DNA of 64,000 nucleotides from Tautonia marina (GTDB taxonomy: Bacteria > Planctomycetota > Planctomycetia > Isosphaerales > Isosphaeraceae), in the NCBI RefSeq assembly GCF_009177065.1, contig NZ_WEZF01000029.1, forward strand, positions 1 through 64,000, read 5' to 3'. Both the position numbers and the translations under genes were made by a program. Shown here one piece after another: positions 1-9,345 of the stretch. Below the pieces are notes generated by a model. It saw only the letters and a list, made by a program, of their open reading frames with translations, was not told the DNA's origin and ran no database searches. Each line of letters begins with the position of its first letter. Position 1 is the first letter of the stretch.

Positions 1-488
1 TGGCGCGGAACCCGGGGCACCCAGAGTCCACCCATTGGTACGAGAAGCGGCACTCGGCGGCTGTCAGATCCACCAAGCAGGGCCACTGGCGGGCGGGTGT
101 CCTCTCGCCATGCCGGGACGACCCGCCCGCACGGCTTCCCGCATTGGGGCGATCTGGGCACGATTTCCCGAAACGAATGGGTCTGATCGACGTAACTCCT
201 TTTCGGAGAACACCAATTGCTCAGAATCCTTTGCGCACCGGAGTGCGCACCGACCAGCGCACCTCCAGCCTGACACGACCCTCAACGCTCCCAGAGGCTC
301 ACCATCCGGTACATCCGGCCGTTTCCCCTGAACGACGAGCGGCCCGCGACGCGACTGGCGAAGCACTTCAAAAAAAGTCGATGAAGAATGGATCGCATTG
401 GAGAACCCGATCTGATAAGCTCAACGGTTGTTTGATCGTCCCCCCAGAGGGCAACGAACTGCTCCCCACCCCTGCGAGGTGTTCGTCA
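1..488. other. Gene-free left edge
   Basis: No convincing gene seen. Short open frames exist on both strands but show no recognisable domain or ribosome binding site. The frame of the following gene is open back to about 144, but its signal peptide begins at 489, so the extra residues are unlikely to be coding. Confidence 0.5.
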
Positions 489-3017
489 ATGACCAGGGCC
501 CTCCTCTCCCCCTCCCGCCATCCTGCTCCTTCCTCGATCCTGATTCTCCTGACGATCGGCCTGCTCGCCGCCCCGGCCCTCGCCCGATCCGACGACGACG
601 CCGAACGCGAAGGGCTCCAGCTCTTTGAATCCCAGGTTCGGCCCATCCTGATCGACCGCTGCCAGCGCTGCCACGGCGAGGAGAAGCAAAAAGGGGATCT
701 GCGGGTCGACTCCCTCGCCCACCTGCTCGGAGGCGGTCGAACCGGCCCGGCGGTCGTCCCGGGGGACCTGGTCGAGAGCCTCCTGGTCGAGGCCGTCCGC
801 TACGAAGGCTTCGAGATGCCCCCCGACGGCCAGCTCCCTGCCGATGAGGTCGAGGCCCTCGTCCGCTGGGTCGAACTCGGCGCCCCCTGGCCCGGTGAAG
901 ACCAAACCGCCGCCATCCGGGAAGCGCCCGAGACCTTCACCGACGCCGATCGCTCCTACTGGTCCCTCCAACCGGTCGCCGAGGTCGAACCCCCCGCTGT
1001 CTCCGACTCCGGCTGGAGCCGTAACCCGATCGACCAGTTCATCTTCGAGCGACTCAATGCCGCTGGCCTTTCTCCCGCTCCCGAGGCCGACCGCCGCACC
1101 CTGATCCGTCGCGCCACCTTCGACCTGCACGGCCTGCCGCCGACCCCCGAGGAGGTGGAAGCCTTCCTCGCCGACGACGCCCCCGACGCCTTCGACCGCC
1201 TCGTCGATCGCCTCCTCGAATCCCCCCGATACGGCGAGCGCTGGGGCCGCCACTGGCTCGACCTCGTCCGCTTCGCCGAGTCCGACGGCTACCGGGCCGA
1301 CGCCTTCCGCCCCTTCGCCTGGCGCTACCGCGACTACGTCATCGACGCCCTCAACCGCGGCCTGCCCTACGACCAGTTCATCCGCGAGCAGATCGCCGGC
1401 GATGAGCTGGACCCCGAAAGCCCCGTCGGCCGCGTCGCCACCGGCTACCTCCGCCTCTGGGTCTACGAGTCGAATCAGCGCGACGTGGAAGGCCAGTGGG
1501 ACGGCATCCTCGACGACATCACCGACGTTACTGCCGACGCCTTCCTCGGCCTCGGCATGGGTTGCGCCCGCTGCCACGACCACAAGTACGATCCGATCCT
1601 TCAGAAGGATTACTACCGGCTCCGCTCCTACTTCGCCGCGCTCATCCCCCGAGACGAGCTTCATGTCGTTCCCGACGCCCCCGCCACCGGCGAGGCCGAG
1701 CGCCGGGCCGCCTGGGAAGCCCTGACCGCCGCCACCCGCGCCGAGATCGCCGACTTGGAAGCCCGCTACCGCGAGCGAGCCGCCCAGTCGGCCATCAAGC
1801 TCTTTCAGCCCCAGATGCAGGCCCTGATTCGGGAAGACAGGGACGCGCTCTCCCCGCGAGAGCAGCAGCTCGCCACCCTGGCCTTCCGCCAGGTCATCAT
1901 GGAGTACAACAAGGTCCCGAACCAGCTCAAGGACGAGAAAGCCCGCTGGGAAGAACTCGTCGCCGACCTGAAGCGGTTCGACGCGATCCGCCCGGCCGAG
2001 CCGAACGTGGAGACCATCGCCGACGTCGGCCCGGTCGCCCCTCCCACCACAATCCCCGGCGACCGCTCCGTCGAGGACATCCCCCCCGGCATCCTCTCCA
2101 TTCTCGACCCCGAACCAGCCTCGATCGCTCCCCCGCCTGGTTGGCCCGACTCCACCGGCCGACGCACCGCCCTGGCCTCCTGGCTCTCCGACCCGAGCAA
2201 CCCGCTCGTCCCCCGAGTCATGGTCAACCGCCTCTGGCAGTACCACTTCGGCAAGGGGATCGTCGCCACCAGCAGCGACTTCGGCCGCCTGGGAGAAACG
2301 CCCACCCATCCCGAGCTGCTCGACTGGCTCGCTTCGACCTTCATCGACGAGGGCTGGAGCCTCAAGTCGTTGCACCGCATGATGATGACGTCGAGCGCCT
2401 ACCGCCAGGACTCGTTCCGCGACGACCTCGAATCGTGCCAGGCCGTTGATGCTGAGAACACCTTGCTCTGGCGCTTCCCCCCGCGCCGCCTGGAAGCCGA
2501 GCCGATCCGAGACGCCATGCTCGCCGTCAGCGGCGAGCTTGACCTCGACCTGGGCGGCCCCAGCGTCTCGGCCGACCAACCCCGGCGGTCCATCTACACC
2601 AAGTTCATCCGCAACGAGAAAGACCCCGTCCTGGGGGCCTTCGATATCGCCGACGGCTACCTCAGCACCGCCCAGCGCAACGTGACGACCGCCCCCACCC
2701 AGTCGCTCATGATGATCAACGGCGCCTGGACCTTGAAACGGGCCGAGGCCTTCGCCAATCGCCTCCTCGATCTGCCCGACCACACCGACGCCGACCGCGT
2801 CCGTCACGCCTTCCGGCTCGCCTACGCTCGGTCCCCCGACTCCGACGAGGTTGCCGCCGCCCTCGTCTTCCTGCGAGGACCTGCCCCCGACGGTGACGAC
2901 CTGGCCGCCGCCGGCCTGCCGTGCGACGATGGGACCGAGGCCCCGGTCGATCGCGCCACCTGGGTCGACTTCTGTCACGTCCTCCTCAACGCCAACGAGT
3001 TTCTCTATGTCGACTAA
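489..3017 (+). CDS. PSCyt1-DUF1549-DUF1553 secreted cytochrome-like protein
   Basis: Planctomycete-type protein of 842 residues. The start at 489 is chosen because it is followed directly by a hydrophobic export signal (about residues 15-32) ending ALARS. Next comes the PSCyt1 domain with a covalent haem motif CQRCH (Cys58, Cys61, His62), then DUF1549 (about 170-380) containing a second CxxCH (Cys359, Cys362, His363), and C-terminal DUF1553 (about 560-820) with the conserved segment around RVMVNRLWQYHFGKG. The two CxxCH motifs indicate a periplasmic c-type haem protein, seen directly; the substrate is unknown. In planctomycetes such genes usually pair with a DUF1501 gene, as here 94 bases downstream. 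The pair is often linked to turnover of complex polysaccharides, but that is inference and nothing local identifies a substrate. Confidence 0.93.
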   Translation: MTRALLSPSRHPAPSSILILLTIGLLAAPALARSDDDAEREGLQLFESQVRPILIDRCQRCHGEEKQKGDLRVDSLAHLLGGGRTGPAVVPGDLVESLLVEAVRYEGFEMPPDGQLPADEVEALVRWVELGAPWPGEDQTAAIREAPETFTDADRSYWSLQPVAEVEPPAVSDSGWSRNPIDQFIFERLNAAGLSPAPEADRRTLIRRATFDLHGLPPTPEEVEAFLADDAPDAFDRLVDRLLESPRYGERWGRHWLDLVRFAESDGYRADAFRPFAWRYRDYVIDALNRGLPYDQFIREQIAGDELDPESPVGRVATGYLRLWVYESNQRDVEGQWDGILDDITDVTADAFLGLGMGCARCHDHKYDPILQKDYYRLRSYFAALIPRDELHVVPDAPATGEAERRAAWEALTAATRAEIADLEARYRERAAQSAIKLFQPQMQALIREDRDALSPREQQLATLAFRQVIMEYNKVPNQLKDEKARWEELVADLKRFDAIRPAEPNVETIADVGPVAPPTTIPGDRSVEDIPPGILSILDPEPASIAPPPGWPDSTGRRTALASWLSDPSNPLVPRVMVNRLWQYHFGKGIVATSSDFGRLGETPTHPELLDWLASTFIDEGWSLKSLHRMMMTSSAYRQDSFRDDLESCQAVDAENTLLWRFPPRRLEAEPIRDAMLAVSGELDLDLGGPSVSADQPRRSIYTKFIRNEKDPVLGAFDIADGYLSTAQRNVTTAPTQSLMMINGAWTLKRAEAFANRLLDLPDHTDADRVRHAFRLAYARSPDSDEVAAALVFLRGPAPDGDDLAAAGLPCDDGTEAPVDRATWVDFCHVLLNANEFLYVD

Positions 3018-3111
3018 CCCAAGACACAGGCCCCCGGCGGATCGGCCTCGCTCCTAGCCGGTCCCGATCGGAACCTCCGATATCCTCCCCGCCGAGCCGA
3101 GAGGTCGACCC

Positions 3112-4578
3112 ATGACCACCCCCTTCGAATCACGACCGAACCCGATCCCGCACCGAATCCACACCCTCTCCCGCCGCGAGATGCTCCTCCGCGGCGGGGC
3201 TGGATTCGGAGCCCTGGGCCTCTCCTATCTGCTCGGCGGTCCGTCAGCCTCGGCCTCGGCCGACAGCCCGTCCCTCCTGCCCGACGCCTCCGCCTGGAAA
3301 CGGCCCGATGGCGGCGCCAAGAGCGTCATCTTCCTGTTCATGGAAGGCGGCCCGAGCCAGATCGACACGTTCGACCCCAAGCCCGAGGTCAACCGCTTCG
3401 CCGGCCAGTCCTTGCCGTCGAGCATCAAGCGGGTCATCCTCCCGATGGGAGAGATGGAATCTCCCCTACTCGCCTCGCAACGCAAATGGTCGCGCCGGGG
3501 CGAATGCGGCATGTGGGTCTCCGACTGGCTCCCCCATATCGGCGACTGTGCCGATGACCTGGTGGTCGTTCGCTCCTGCATCTCCGACGGTCTGAACCAC
3601 GTCAACGGCGTCTGCCAGATGAACACCGGCTCGATCCGAGGGGGTCGCCCGTCCCTCGGAAGCTGGGTGACCTACGGGCTCGGCACCGAGAACGAGAACC
3701 TTCCCTCCTACGTTGTCCTTCAGGACAACGAACGCGCCACCGTCGCCGGTGGTCCCCGCAACTGGGGGGCCGGCTTCATGCCCGCCGTCTATCAGGGAAC
3801 CAAGCTCGCGTCTGGTGAGGAGCCGATCCCCGACCTCCTGCCTCCCGACGGCATCGACGACGCCCGCCAGCGTCGCAAGCTCGCCTTGCTCGACCAGTAC
3901 AACCGGCGCCACTCTCTCGACCGCCCCGATCAGTCCGAGCTGGATGCCCGGATCGCCTCCTACGAGCTTGCCTTCCGCATGCAGGCCGAGGCCCCCGAGG
4001 CGGTCGACATTGACGCCGAGTCCGAGGAAACGAAGCACCTCTACGGCCTCGATCGCGAGGAAACGGCCAAGTTCGGCCGCAACTGCCTGCTCGCCCGCCG
4101 CCTCGTCGAGCGAGGCGTCCGCTTCATCCAGCTTTATCACGGCGCCGGCAGCAAGTGGGACGCCCACACGAGCATCGAGAAGAACCACACCGAGAACTGC
4201 CGGTCGATGGACTACCCCGTCGCCGGTCTCATTAAGGACCTCAAGCGCCGCGGCCTGCTTGACTCGACCCTCGTGGTCTGGGGTGGCGAGTTCGGCCGTA
4301 CTCCCATGTCCGAGAAAGGGGACGGCCGCGACCACAACCCCTACGGCTTCACCATGTTCATGGCCGGGGCCGGTCTCCAGGGTGGTCGCGTGATCGGCGA
4401 GACCGACGACTTCGGCCTGCACGCAATCGAGGACCGGATCCACGTCCACGACCTGCACGCCACGATCCTGCACCTTATGGGCCTCGACCCCGACCGCCTC
4501 GTCTTCCTTCACAAGGGACGCCCCGAACGGGCCACCCTCAACGAGGGCGTGGTGGCCGATCGAGTGGTCCTCGGCTGA
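3112..4578 (+). CDS. DUF1501 family protein, Tat-exported
   Basis: 488 residues, full length for DUF1501 (PF07394). The N-terminus carries a twin-arginine signal, SRREML with Arg21-Arg22, followed by a hydrophobic stretch ending near residue 45, so export of a folded, probably cofactor-bound protein is expected. The body has the family segments FLFMEGGPSQIDTFDPKP near residue 70 and VVWGGEFGRTPMSEKGDGRD near 390, with Asp/His-rich motifs reminiscent of the alkaline-phosphatase/sulfatase fold; that relation is general family knowledge and no activity can be assigned. It follows the DUF1549/DUF1553 gene on the same strand with a short gap, the usual planctomycete pairing, so the two products probably act together in the periplasm. 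Confidence 0.93.
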   Translation: MTTPFESRPNPIPHRIHTLSRREMLLRGGAGFGALGLSYLLGGPSASASADSPSLLPDASAWKRPDGGAKSVIFLFMEGGPSQIDTFDPKPEVNRFAGQSLPSSIKRVILPMGEMESPLLASQRKWSRRGECGMWVSDWLPHIGDCADDLVVVRSCISDGLNHVNGVCQMNTGSIRGGRPSLGSWVTYGLGTENENLPSYVVLQDNERATVAGGPRNWGAGFMPAVYQGTKLASGEEPIPDLLPPDGIDDARQRRKLALLDQYNRRHSLDRPDQSELDARIASYELAFRMQAEAPEAVDIDAESEETKHLYGLDREETAKFGRNCLLARRLVERGVRFIQLYHGAGSKWDAHTSIEKNHTENCRSMDYPVAGLIKDLKRRGLLDSTLVVWGGEFGRTPMSEKGDGRDHNPYGFTMFMAGAGLQGGRVIGETDDFGLHAIEDRIHVHDLHATILHLMGLDPDRLVFLHKGRPERATLNEGVVADRVVLG

Positions 4579-4604
4579 CTCGACCCGTTGATGGCCCCCC
4601 CGAA

Positions 4605-5114
4605 ATGACCGACCTCATCGTTCGGCTCGTCACCGCCGCCGATGCCCCCCTGTTCGAGCGTGTGGCGGACGACGTGTTCGATCATGAGGTCCGTGACGAT
4701 CTCGTCCGGGCCTTTCTGGACGATCCCCGCAGCCTGATGGCGGTGGCCCTGGACGCCGAGGTCATCGTCGGCATGGCCTCAGGGCTCGTCTACGTTCACC
4801 CCGATAAGCCGAACCAGCTGTTCGTCAACGAGGTCGGAGTGGCTCCGCCTTACCAACGTCGCGGTCTGGGCAAGCGGCTCGTCTCCACCCTGCTCGATCA
4901 GGCTCGGGAACGAGGTTGCACCGAGGCCTGGGTGGCCACCGAGGTCGACAATCACCCCGCTCGGGCCCTCTACGAATCGCTGGACGGAGTCGAGGATTCA
5001 CCTCCGGCGGTCATCTACCTGTTCGATCTGGCCCCCTCCGCTTCGGCCACGACTGAGGCCGATGGCCCTGAACACCCGCCTCGAGATGGAGTGCAGCGTC
5101 CCCCAACCGCCTGA
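4605..5114 (+). CDS. GNAT family N-acetyltransferase
   Basis: 169 residues. The acetyl-CoA binding motif A is clear at residues 76-95: NEVGVAPPYQRRGLGKRLV, with the Q/R-x-x-G-x-G loop at 84-89. The C-terminal ALYESL matches the usual GNAT motif B. Its arrangement, including an HPDKP segment before the core strand, resembles small GNATs sometimes named AAC(3)-I-like, but the acceptor substrate cannot be read from the sequence and no resistance function should be assumed. The gene starts 27 bases after the DUF1501 stop, so it may be co-transcribed. The last ~25 residues are low complexity and probably disordered. It is followed by a strong hairpin terminator. Confidence 0.88.
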   Translation: MTDLIVRLVTAADAPLFERVADDVFDHEVRDDLVRAFLDDPRSLMAVALDAEVIVGMASGLVYVHPDKPNQLFVNEVGVAPPYQRRGLGKRLVSTLLDQARERGCTEAWVATEVDNHPARALYESLDGVEDSPPAVIYLFDLAPSASATTEADGPEHPPRDGVQRPPTA

Positions 5115-5147
5115 GATGGTGCTACTTCCGACGATCCGATCGATGCA

Positions 5148-5195
5148 AACAGGCCACGCCCATCGTGTCGACGGGCGTGGCCTGTTCTTCTTCTG
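5148..5195. terminator. Bidirectional intrinsic terminator
   Basis: A perfect 14-bp stem (AACAGGCCACGCCC at 5148-5161 with GGGCGTGGCCTGTT at 5173-5186), an 11-base loop and a following CTTCTTCT tract. It lies between converging genes and can end transcription of the upstream plus-strand operon; the minus-strand side has a weaker T-tract. Confidence 0.85.
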
Positions 5196-5220
5196 AATCA
5201 CTGAGACTCGATCGGGACGA

Positions 5221-6804
5221 TCAGAAGGGCGAGTTTGCCTCGGCCTCCTGGCGACGGCGTTCGAACTCCTCGGTCCCCGGCAAGGGAACGGTCGTTCCTT
5301 CGGGGTTCAGCAGTCGTTCGATGGCCTCGGTGTCGGCCGCCTCAACCACGCCGGGAATGGTCATGCCGTACGAGTAGCCGAGCGAGCTGAGCAACCGTTC
5401 GACCGGCAGCGGACGAAGCCCCAGGCGACGAGCTTCCTCGATAACCTCGGTCCGGGTGGTGGCGAAGGCCATGTCATCGAGGTTCATTTCCTGAACCGAC
5501 CGCATGTTCGAGGGCGTCCGGATCGGGTCGCGTTCGTCGATGATGTAGTAGCTGATCTTCGCGTTCAGCTCACCTTGTTCCTGTCCCACGGAAGGGGTGG
5601 GCAAGTCGTAGTCGACCACGCCACCGGCAGCCTGAATCAGGCGCTTCAGGTCTTCGCGATCGTCGACGCCATCGCGGTTCATGTCGATCTTGCCGATCAG
5701 GGCGAACCGTTGCGGCCCGTCGGGGCTCCAGGCGGCCGAGTACAGTTGATCTCCCACGCGAAGCGGGTTGTTCTTGTCGAACTGTTCCTCGATCGAGGCG
5801 ACCGTTTCCTGATTGCCCACGTCGATCAGCTTAATCCGAGCCTTCGGCTTATCGCTCGGTAGGCCGGGGGCGTCGGCGTCGAAGACCGACAGGATCATCT
5901 GAGGCCGGGCACCCATACTCCGGGTCAGGTTCGTCCGAATTCTCCGCGTCGTGTAGTCCACGAAGGTCACGTACCCGTCCGCGTTGTCCAGAACGACCTC
6001 AGTCTTTTCCGACTGATCTCGCCAGTATTTCATCTGTTCGAGAATGTCGGAAATCCGGTCCTCGTAATCCGCTTTCTGCGAGGCCAGATTGGTCGTCAGA
6101 CCGTCGTTCTGGACCCGAAGTTCCGCCACCTGACGCTGAAGCTGGCTCAACTGATCGCGTTGTTCTTCAAACAGACCTTCGTACTTCTGGTGCTCGTTCT
6201 GAAGGTCGGTCTGCGCGGTCTGGGCGGCCTGCTGCTGACGGTTCAGTTCCGCCTGGTTCACGTTGTCGACGTTTTCCAGTTGCCGGCGAAGCCGGACATT
6301 GTCGGTAGCCAGGGCCGTGGCCAGCCGAGACTGATTGGCCGTCAGGGCGGCGAGGGTTTCCAGCGATCCTTTGAGGGTCGGGGACAGAGTCGATTCATCA
6401 GTAAAGGTCTGAATCAGCCCGGTCAGGTTTTCCCGGTAGCGAGCGACCTCAGTGCCGGTCGCTCCATCCTGCTGGGCCTGTTGAATGGTTTGATTTGCCT
6501 CGGCCAGTTGCTCGCTGAGTGAGGCCACCAGCGCTTGCTGGTCCGTGTCGATGGTCGTCAGAACGGCAGCCGTATCCGACTGAACCTGATATCCTGCCCG
6601 GTCGAGGACCGAGATCAGGTTATTGTTGGCCTGGCTGGCCTTGGTGTTGGCCTGCGTTGCTTCGTTCCGGGCCGTGGTCGCGTCCTGGTTCGCCTTGCTG
6701 TACTCGGAGTACAGGAAGTACGACGTCACCGCCAGGATCACCGTCAGTGAGACGAAAATCGCGACGGCGATTTTCAGTCCCTGCGATTCGTTGGCAGATG
6801 CCAT
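5221..6804 (-). CDS. Membrane-anchored coiled-coil protein with EF-hand-like loop
   Basis: 527 residues, no named family recognised. One N-terminal membrane segment (about residues 10-32) is followed by a long Gln/Ala/Glu-rich coiled coil (about 35-275) and a globular C-terminal part. The C-terminal part contains DMNRDGVDDRED at 374-385, which fits the EF-hand/dockerin calcium loop pattern DxNxDGxxDxxD. The next segment, around GGVVDYDLP, begins a further small domain. The region near 280-310 (DGYVTFVDY ... QMILSVFDA) has the same plan as the C-terminal domain of the coiled-coil protein at 57719-58579, suggesting paralogy. The protein most likely sits on the cytoplasmic membrane with its coil in the periplasm. 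Its start has GGGAG about 10 bases upstream. Confidence 0.8.
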   Translation of the reverse strand: MASANESQGLKIAVAIFVSLTVILAVTSYFLYSEYSKANQDATTARNEATQANTKASQANNNLISVLDRAGYQVQSDTAAVLTTIDTDQQALVASLSEQLAEANQTIQQAQQDGATGTEVARYRENLTGLIQTFTDESTLSPTLKGSLETLAALTANQSRLATALATDNVRLRRQLENVDNVNQAELNRQQQAAQTAQTDLQNEHQKYEGLFEEQRDQLSQLQRQVAELRVQNDGLTTNLASQKADYEDRISDILEQMKYWRDQSEKTEVVLDNADGYVTFVDYTTRRIRTNLTRSMGARPQMILSVFDADAPGLPSDKPKARIKLIDVGNQETVASIEEQFDKNNPLRVGDQLYSAAWSPDGPQRFALIGKIDMNRDGVDDREDLKRLIQAAGGVVDYDLPTPSVGQEQGELNAKISYYIIDERDPIRTPSNMRSVQEMNLDDMAFATTRTEVIEEARRLGLRPLPVERLLSSLGYSYGMTIPGVVEAADTEAIERLLNPEGTTVPLPGTEEFERRRQEAEANSPF

Positions 6805-7260
6805 GGATCAATATCTCCCGCCGGCCGGGCCGGATCCTCGGGGGTGGCCGGTCCAGGCTGTCCGCTGGTGCGTAAGATGGTCGAATGGGGTCGAGAGGCG
6901 GCGATCGCGGGATCATTCGGACCGGATCGCGAGAAGAGAGGAGCATCCGAAAGAGCAATCACTTCCAGATTTTAGGAGCCATTCCGGCGCCGGTCAAACC
7001 AACCACGAGCGGCTGGAACGTGCTTGCCGTCCTGACCGGCAGGGTCGACACAGAACGATCTGGAGCGACCGTGACGACTCGATTCGTTGGACGAGCGAAC
7101 CCCGCAAACCGTTCCCACCGATTTCTTTTGCCCATCTTCCTTCTGCCCTCGGGGTCGGCAGGTCCCTTGACGCTCGCCAGCCGATCGACCGACAATCCGT
7201 TGTCTCCTGGATCGTGGTGTTCGTTCCTTTTTTTTCTGTTCGCTCTGATGGAACCGGCCG
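6805..7260. other. Divergent intergenic region
   Basis: 456 bases between a minus-strand and a plus-strand gene, so it should hold both promoters. Only the plus-strand one (7167-7196) is reasonably clear. Base composition is less GC-rich than the genes, with a T-run at about 7228-7240 just before the peptidase start. Small open frames here look non-coding. Confidence 0.5.
7167..7196 (+). promoter_or_regulatory. Candidate sigma70 promoter for M28 peptidase
   Basis: TTGACG at 7167-7172, an 18-base spacer and GACAAT at 7191-7196, about 65 bases upstream of the peptidase start. The -10 matches only four of six consensus positions. A short dyad GACAA-tccg-TTGTC (7191-7204) overlaps the -10 element. 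Confidence 0.4.
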
Positions 7261-9174
7261 ATGTCTTCGATCCTTCGTGCTTCGATTCAAACCGTGGCTC
7301 GTCCTCTTGCGATTGCCATTCCCTGGGTCGTGCTGCTCGGGACGGTCACGACGGCTCGATCCCAGGAGGCTGAGCCTGCGCTGGCCCGGCTCCAGACCGA
7401 CGTCTCCTTCCTCGCCGACGATGCGCAGGAAGGACGCGATCCCGGTTCCGCCGGGATCGAACGCGCGGCCCAGTACATCGCCAAGGTGTTCAAGGAGGCG
7501 GGCCTGGCTCCTGCCCCGGGCCTCGACGATTACTACCAGCCTTTCACCATCACCGGCTCGGCCCGGCTCGGCCGCTCTCAGAGCTTGGCCGCGACCGGGG
7601 ACGACGGCGAGACGATCGAGGGCCGACTCCGGCGCGATTTCATGCCGTTGAGCATCGGCGGCGCCGGCTCGTTCGAATCCCTCCCCATCGCCTTCGTCGG
7701 TTACGGCATCACGACTCCCGACGACGCCGAGTTCTCCTACGACGATTACGCCGGGATCGACGTTGACGGGAAGGTCGTCATCCTGCTCCGACGGGCGCCG
7801 AAGTACGACGTTCCGGGAAGCCCGTTCGCTCCCGATGGAGCCCGGCCGGTCGATGTAGCCACCTTCCGCCACAAGGCCATCAACGCCTTCCGCCACGGCG
7901 CGAGGGCCGTCTTCATGGTCAACGACGAGGCCGGGTTGAAGGGCGAGGAGGATGAACTCCTGCTGTTCACCTCCGCCGGCACCGATCGCATCACGACCAT
8001 TCCCTTTGTCATGGCCCGGCGAGCCTTTGTCGATCAGATTCTCCAGGCCGCCGACGCCCCGAGCCTGTCGGAACTCGAAGCCGCAATCAACGCCGACGAC
8101 CAGCCCAAACCCGCCAGCCGATTGCTCGACGGTGTCTCCCTGACCGCGTCGATCGACGTGGAACAGCCGACCATCGTGGCCAAGAACGTGGTCGGGGTGC
8201 TTGAAGGCTCCGGCCCGCTGGCCGACGAGACGGTGGTCATTGGTGCTCACTATGATCACCTCGGCAAAGGGGGGGCCGGATCGCTCGCCCCCTTCTCCCG
8301 AGACATCCACAACGGGGCCGATGACAACGCCTCGGGCACGTCGATGATGCTGGAGATGGTCCGACGCCTGGCCGCTCGTCCCGATCCGCTCCCTCGTCGC
8401 GTCGTCTTCATGGCCTTCTCGGCCGAGGAGCGCGGCTTGCTCGGCTCGCGGTTCTATGTTGAGGATCAGCCGCTTGTTCCGCTCGACCAGACCGTCTTCA
8501 TGTTCAACTTCGACATGGTTGGCCGCCTGAGCGAGTCGAGCGATCTGACCGTCTTCGGCGTTGATTCCACCCCCGGCCTGCGTGATCTGGTCATGGCGAT
8601 CGGCTCGTCTCATGGGTTCAACATCCGACCGAACGCCCAGGTGGCCGGCAACAGCGATCACGCCCCGTTCCACGATCGCGGCATCCCCGTGGCCTTCCTG
8701 TTCACCGGAACCCACACCGACTATCACCGTCCCAGCGACACGGCCGAGAAGGTCAATTACGAAGGGATGGCTCGCATTGCCGACTACGCGGAACTGCTCG
8801 TCCTCGATGTTGCCCGACGACCCGAACGCCCCGCCTTCTCCGTCAGCGAGGAGGCCGAGCCCGAGCCTCGCCGCATGGCTGCCGGCAACGGGGCTTCGCT
8901 TGGCACGATCCCCGATTATGATGAGAGCGTCGAAGGGCTTCGCCTCAACGGCGTCCGGGAAGGCAGCGCCGCCGACAAGGCAGGCCTGACCGGGGGCGAC
9001 ATTATCATCGGTTTCGCCGGCAAGCCCGTCGGCACGATCTACGACTTCATGGAAGGGCTCAACGAGTCGAAGCCCGGCGACCGCGTGAGCATCGAGATCC
9101 GCCGAGGCGACGAAACCCTGACCCTCGAAGCCGTCCTCGACGCCTCCGCCCCCCGAGAAGGGCACGGCGACTGA
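7261..9174 (+). CDS. Secreted M28 zinc aminopeptidase with PA and PDZ domains
   Basis: 637 residues. An export signal covers about residues 10-35. A PA-like insert (about 160-230, around GIDVDGKVVILLRRAPKYD) precedes the M28 core. Predicted zinc ligands and catalytic residues are visible: His330 in GAHYDH, Asp354 in GADDNASG, the Glu389-Glu390 pair in AEERG, Asp in NFDMVG, and the final His in HTDYHRPSD. The C-terminal ~80 residues form a PDZ domain (GSAADKAGLTGGDIIIGFAGK). This architecture is known for secreted aminopeptidases of planctomycetes and related bacteria. It probably trims peptides in the periplasm or outside the cell; the PDZ domain may bind substrate C-termini. All metal-site residues look intact, so it should be active. 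Confidence 0.93.
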   Translation: MSSILRASIQTVARPLAIAIPWVVLLGTVTTARSQEAEPALARLQTDVSFLADDAQEGRDPGSAGIERAAQYIAKVFKEAGLAPAPGLDDYYQPFTITGSARLGRSQSLAATGDDGETIEGRLRRDFMPLSIGGAGSFESLPIAFVGYGITTPDDAEFSYDDYAGIDVDGKVVILLRRAPKYDVPGSPFAPDGARPVDVATFRHKAINAFRHGARAVFMVNDEAGLKGEEDELLLFTSAGTDRITTIPFVMARRAFVDQILQAADAPSLSELEAAINADDQPKPASRLLDGVSLTASIDVEQPTIVAKNVVGVLEGSGPLADETVVIGAHYDHLGKGGAGSLAPFSRDIHNGADDNASGTSMMLEMVRRLAARPDPLPRRVVFMAFSAEERGLLGSRFYVEDQPLVPLDQTVFMFNFDMVGRLSESSDLTVFGVDSTPGLRDLVMAIGSSHGFNIRPNAQVAGNSDHAPFHDRGIPVAFLFTGTHTDYHRPSDTAEKVNYEGMARIADYAELLVLDVARRPERPAFSVSEEAEPEPRRMAAGNGASLGTIPDYDESVEGLRLNGVREGSAADKAGLTGGDIIIGFAGKPVGTIYDFMEGLNESKPGDRVSIEIRRGDETLTLEAVLDASAPREGHGD

Positions 9175-9189
9175 TCGAATGGATCGGCT

Positions 9190-9220
9190 CTGGCTGGGGT
9201 CGGATGATGACCCCAGTCAG
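9190..9220 (+). terminator. Hairpin after M28 peptidase gene
   Basis: A 12-bp stem with one G-U pair: CTGGCTGGGGTC (9190-9201) with GACCCCAGTCAG (9209-9220) and a 7-base loop, 15 bases after the stop. No T-tract follows, so it may stabilise mRNA or work with Rho rather than as a classical terminator. Confidence 0.55.
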
Positions 9221-9345
9221 CGAGGCCGAGCTGGCTGGCGCTGAGGCTTAGGGCCGATCAGTTCGTCGTCTTCGACTCTCTCCCGTCCTGACTCGATTTC
9301 CGGCGATCGCGTCCTTTGGGGAACCGATCCCAGAACCGCCCCCTC

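Noticed and set aside
486-2978. 830-codon open frame on the minus strand
   Set aside because: It lies fully antisense to the DUF1549/DUF1553 gene and is Gly/Val-rich with no domain, the usual shadow in GC-rich DNA.
4605-5114. Aminoglycoside 3-N-acetyltransferase
   Set aside because: The resemblance is limited to general GNAT features and loop order; the substrate cannot be assigned.
6994-9165. 723-codon minus-strand frame across the M28 peptidase gene
   Set aside because: Antisense shadow; the plus strand has a full zinc-peptidase motif set.
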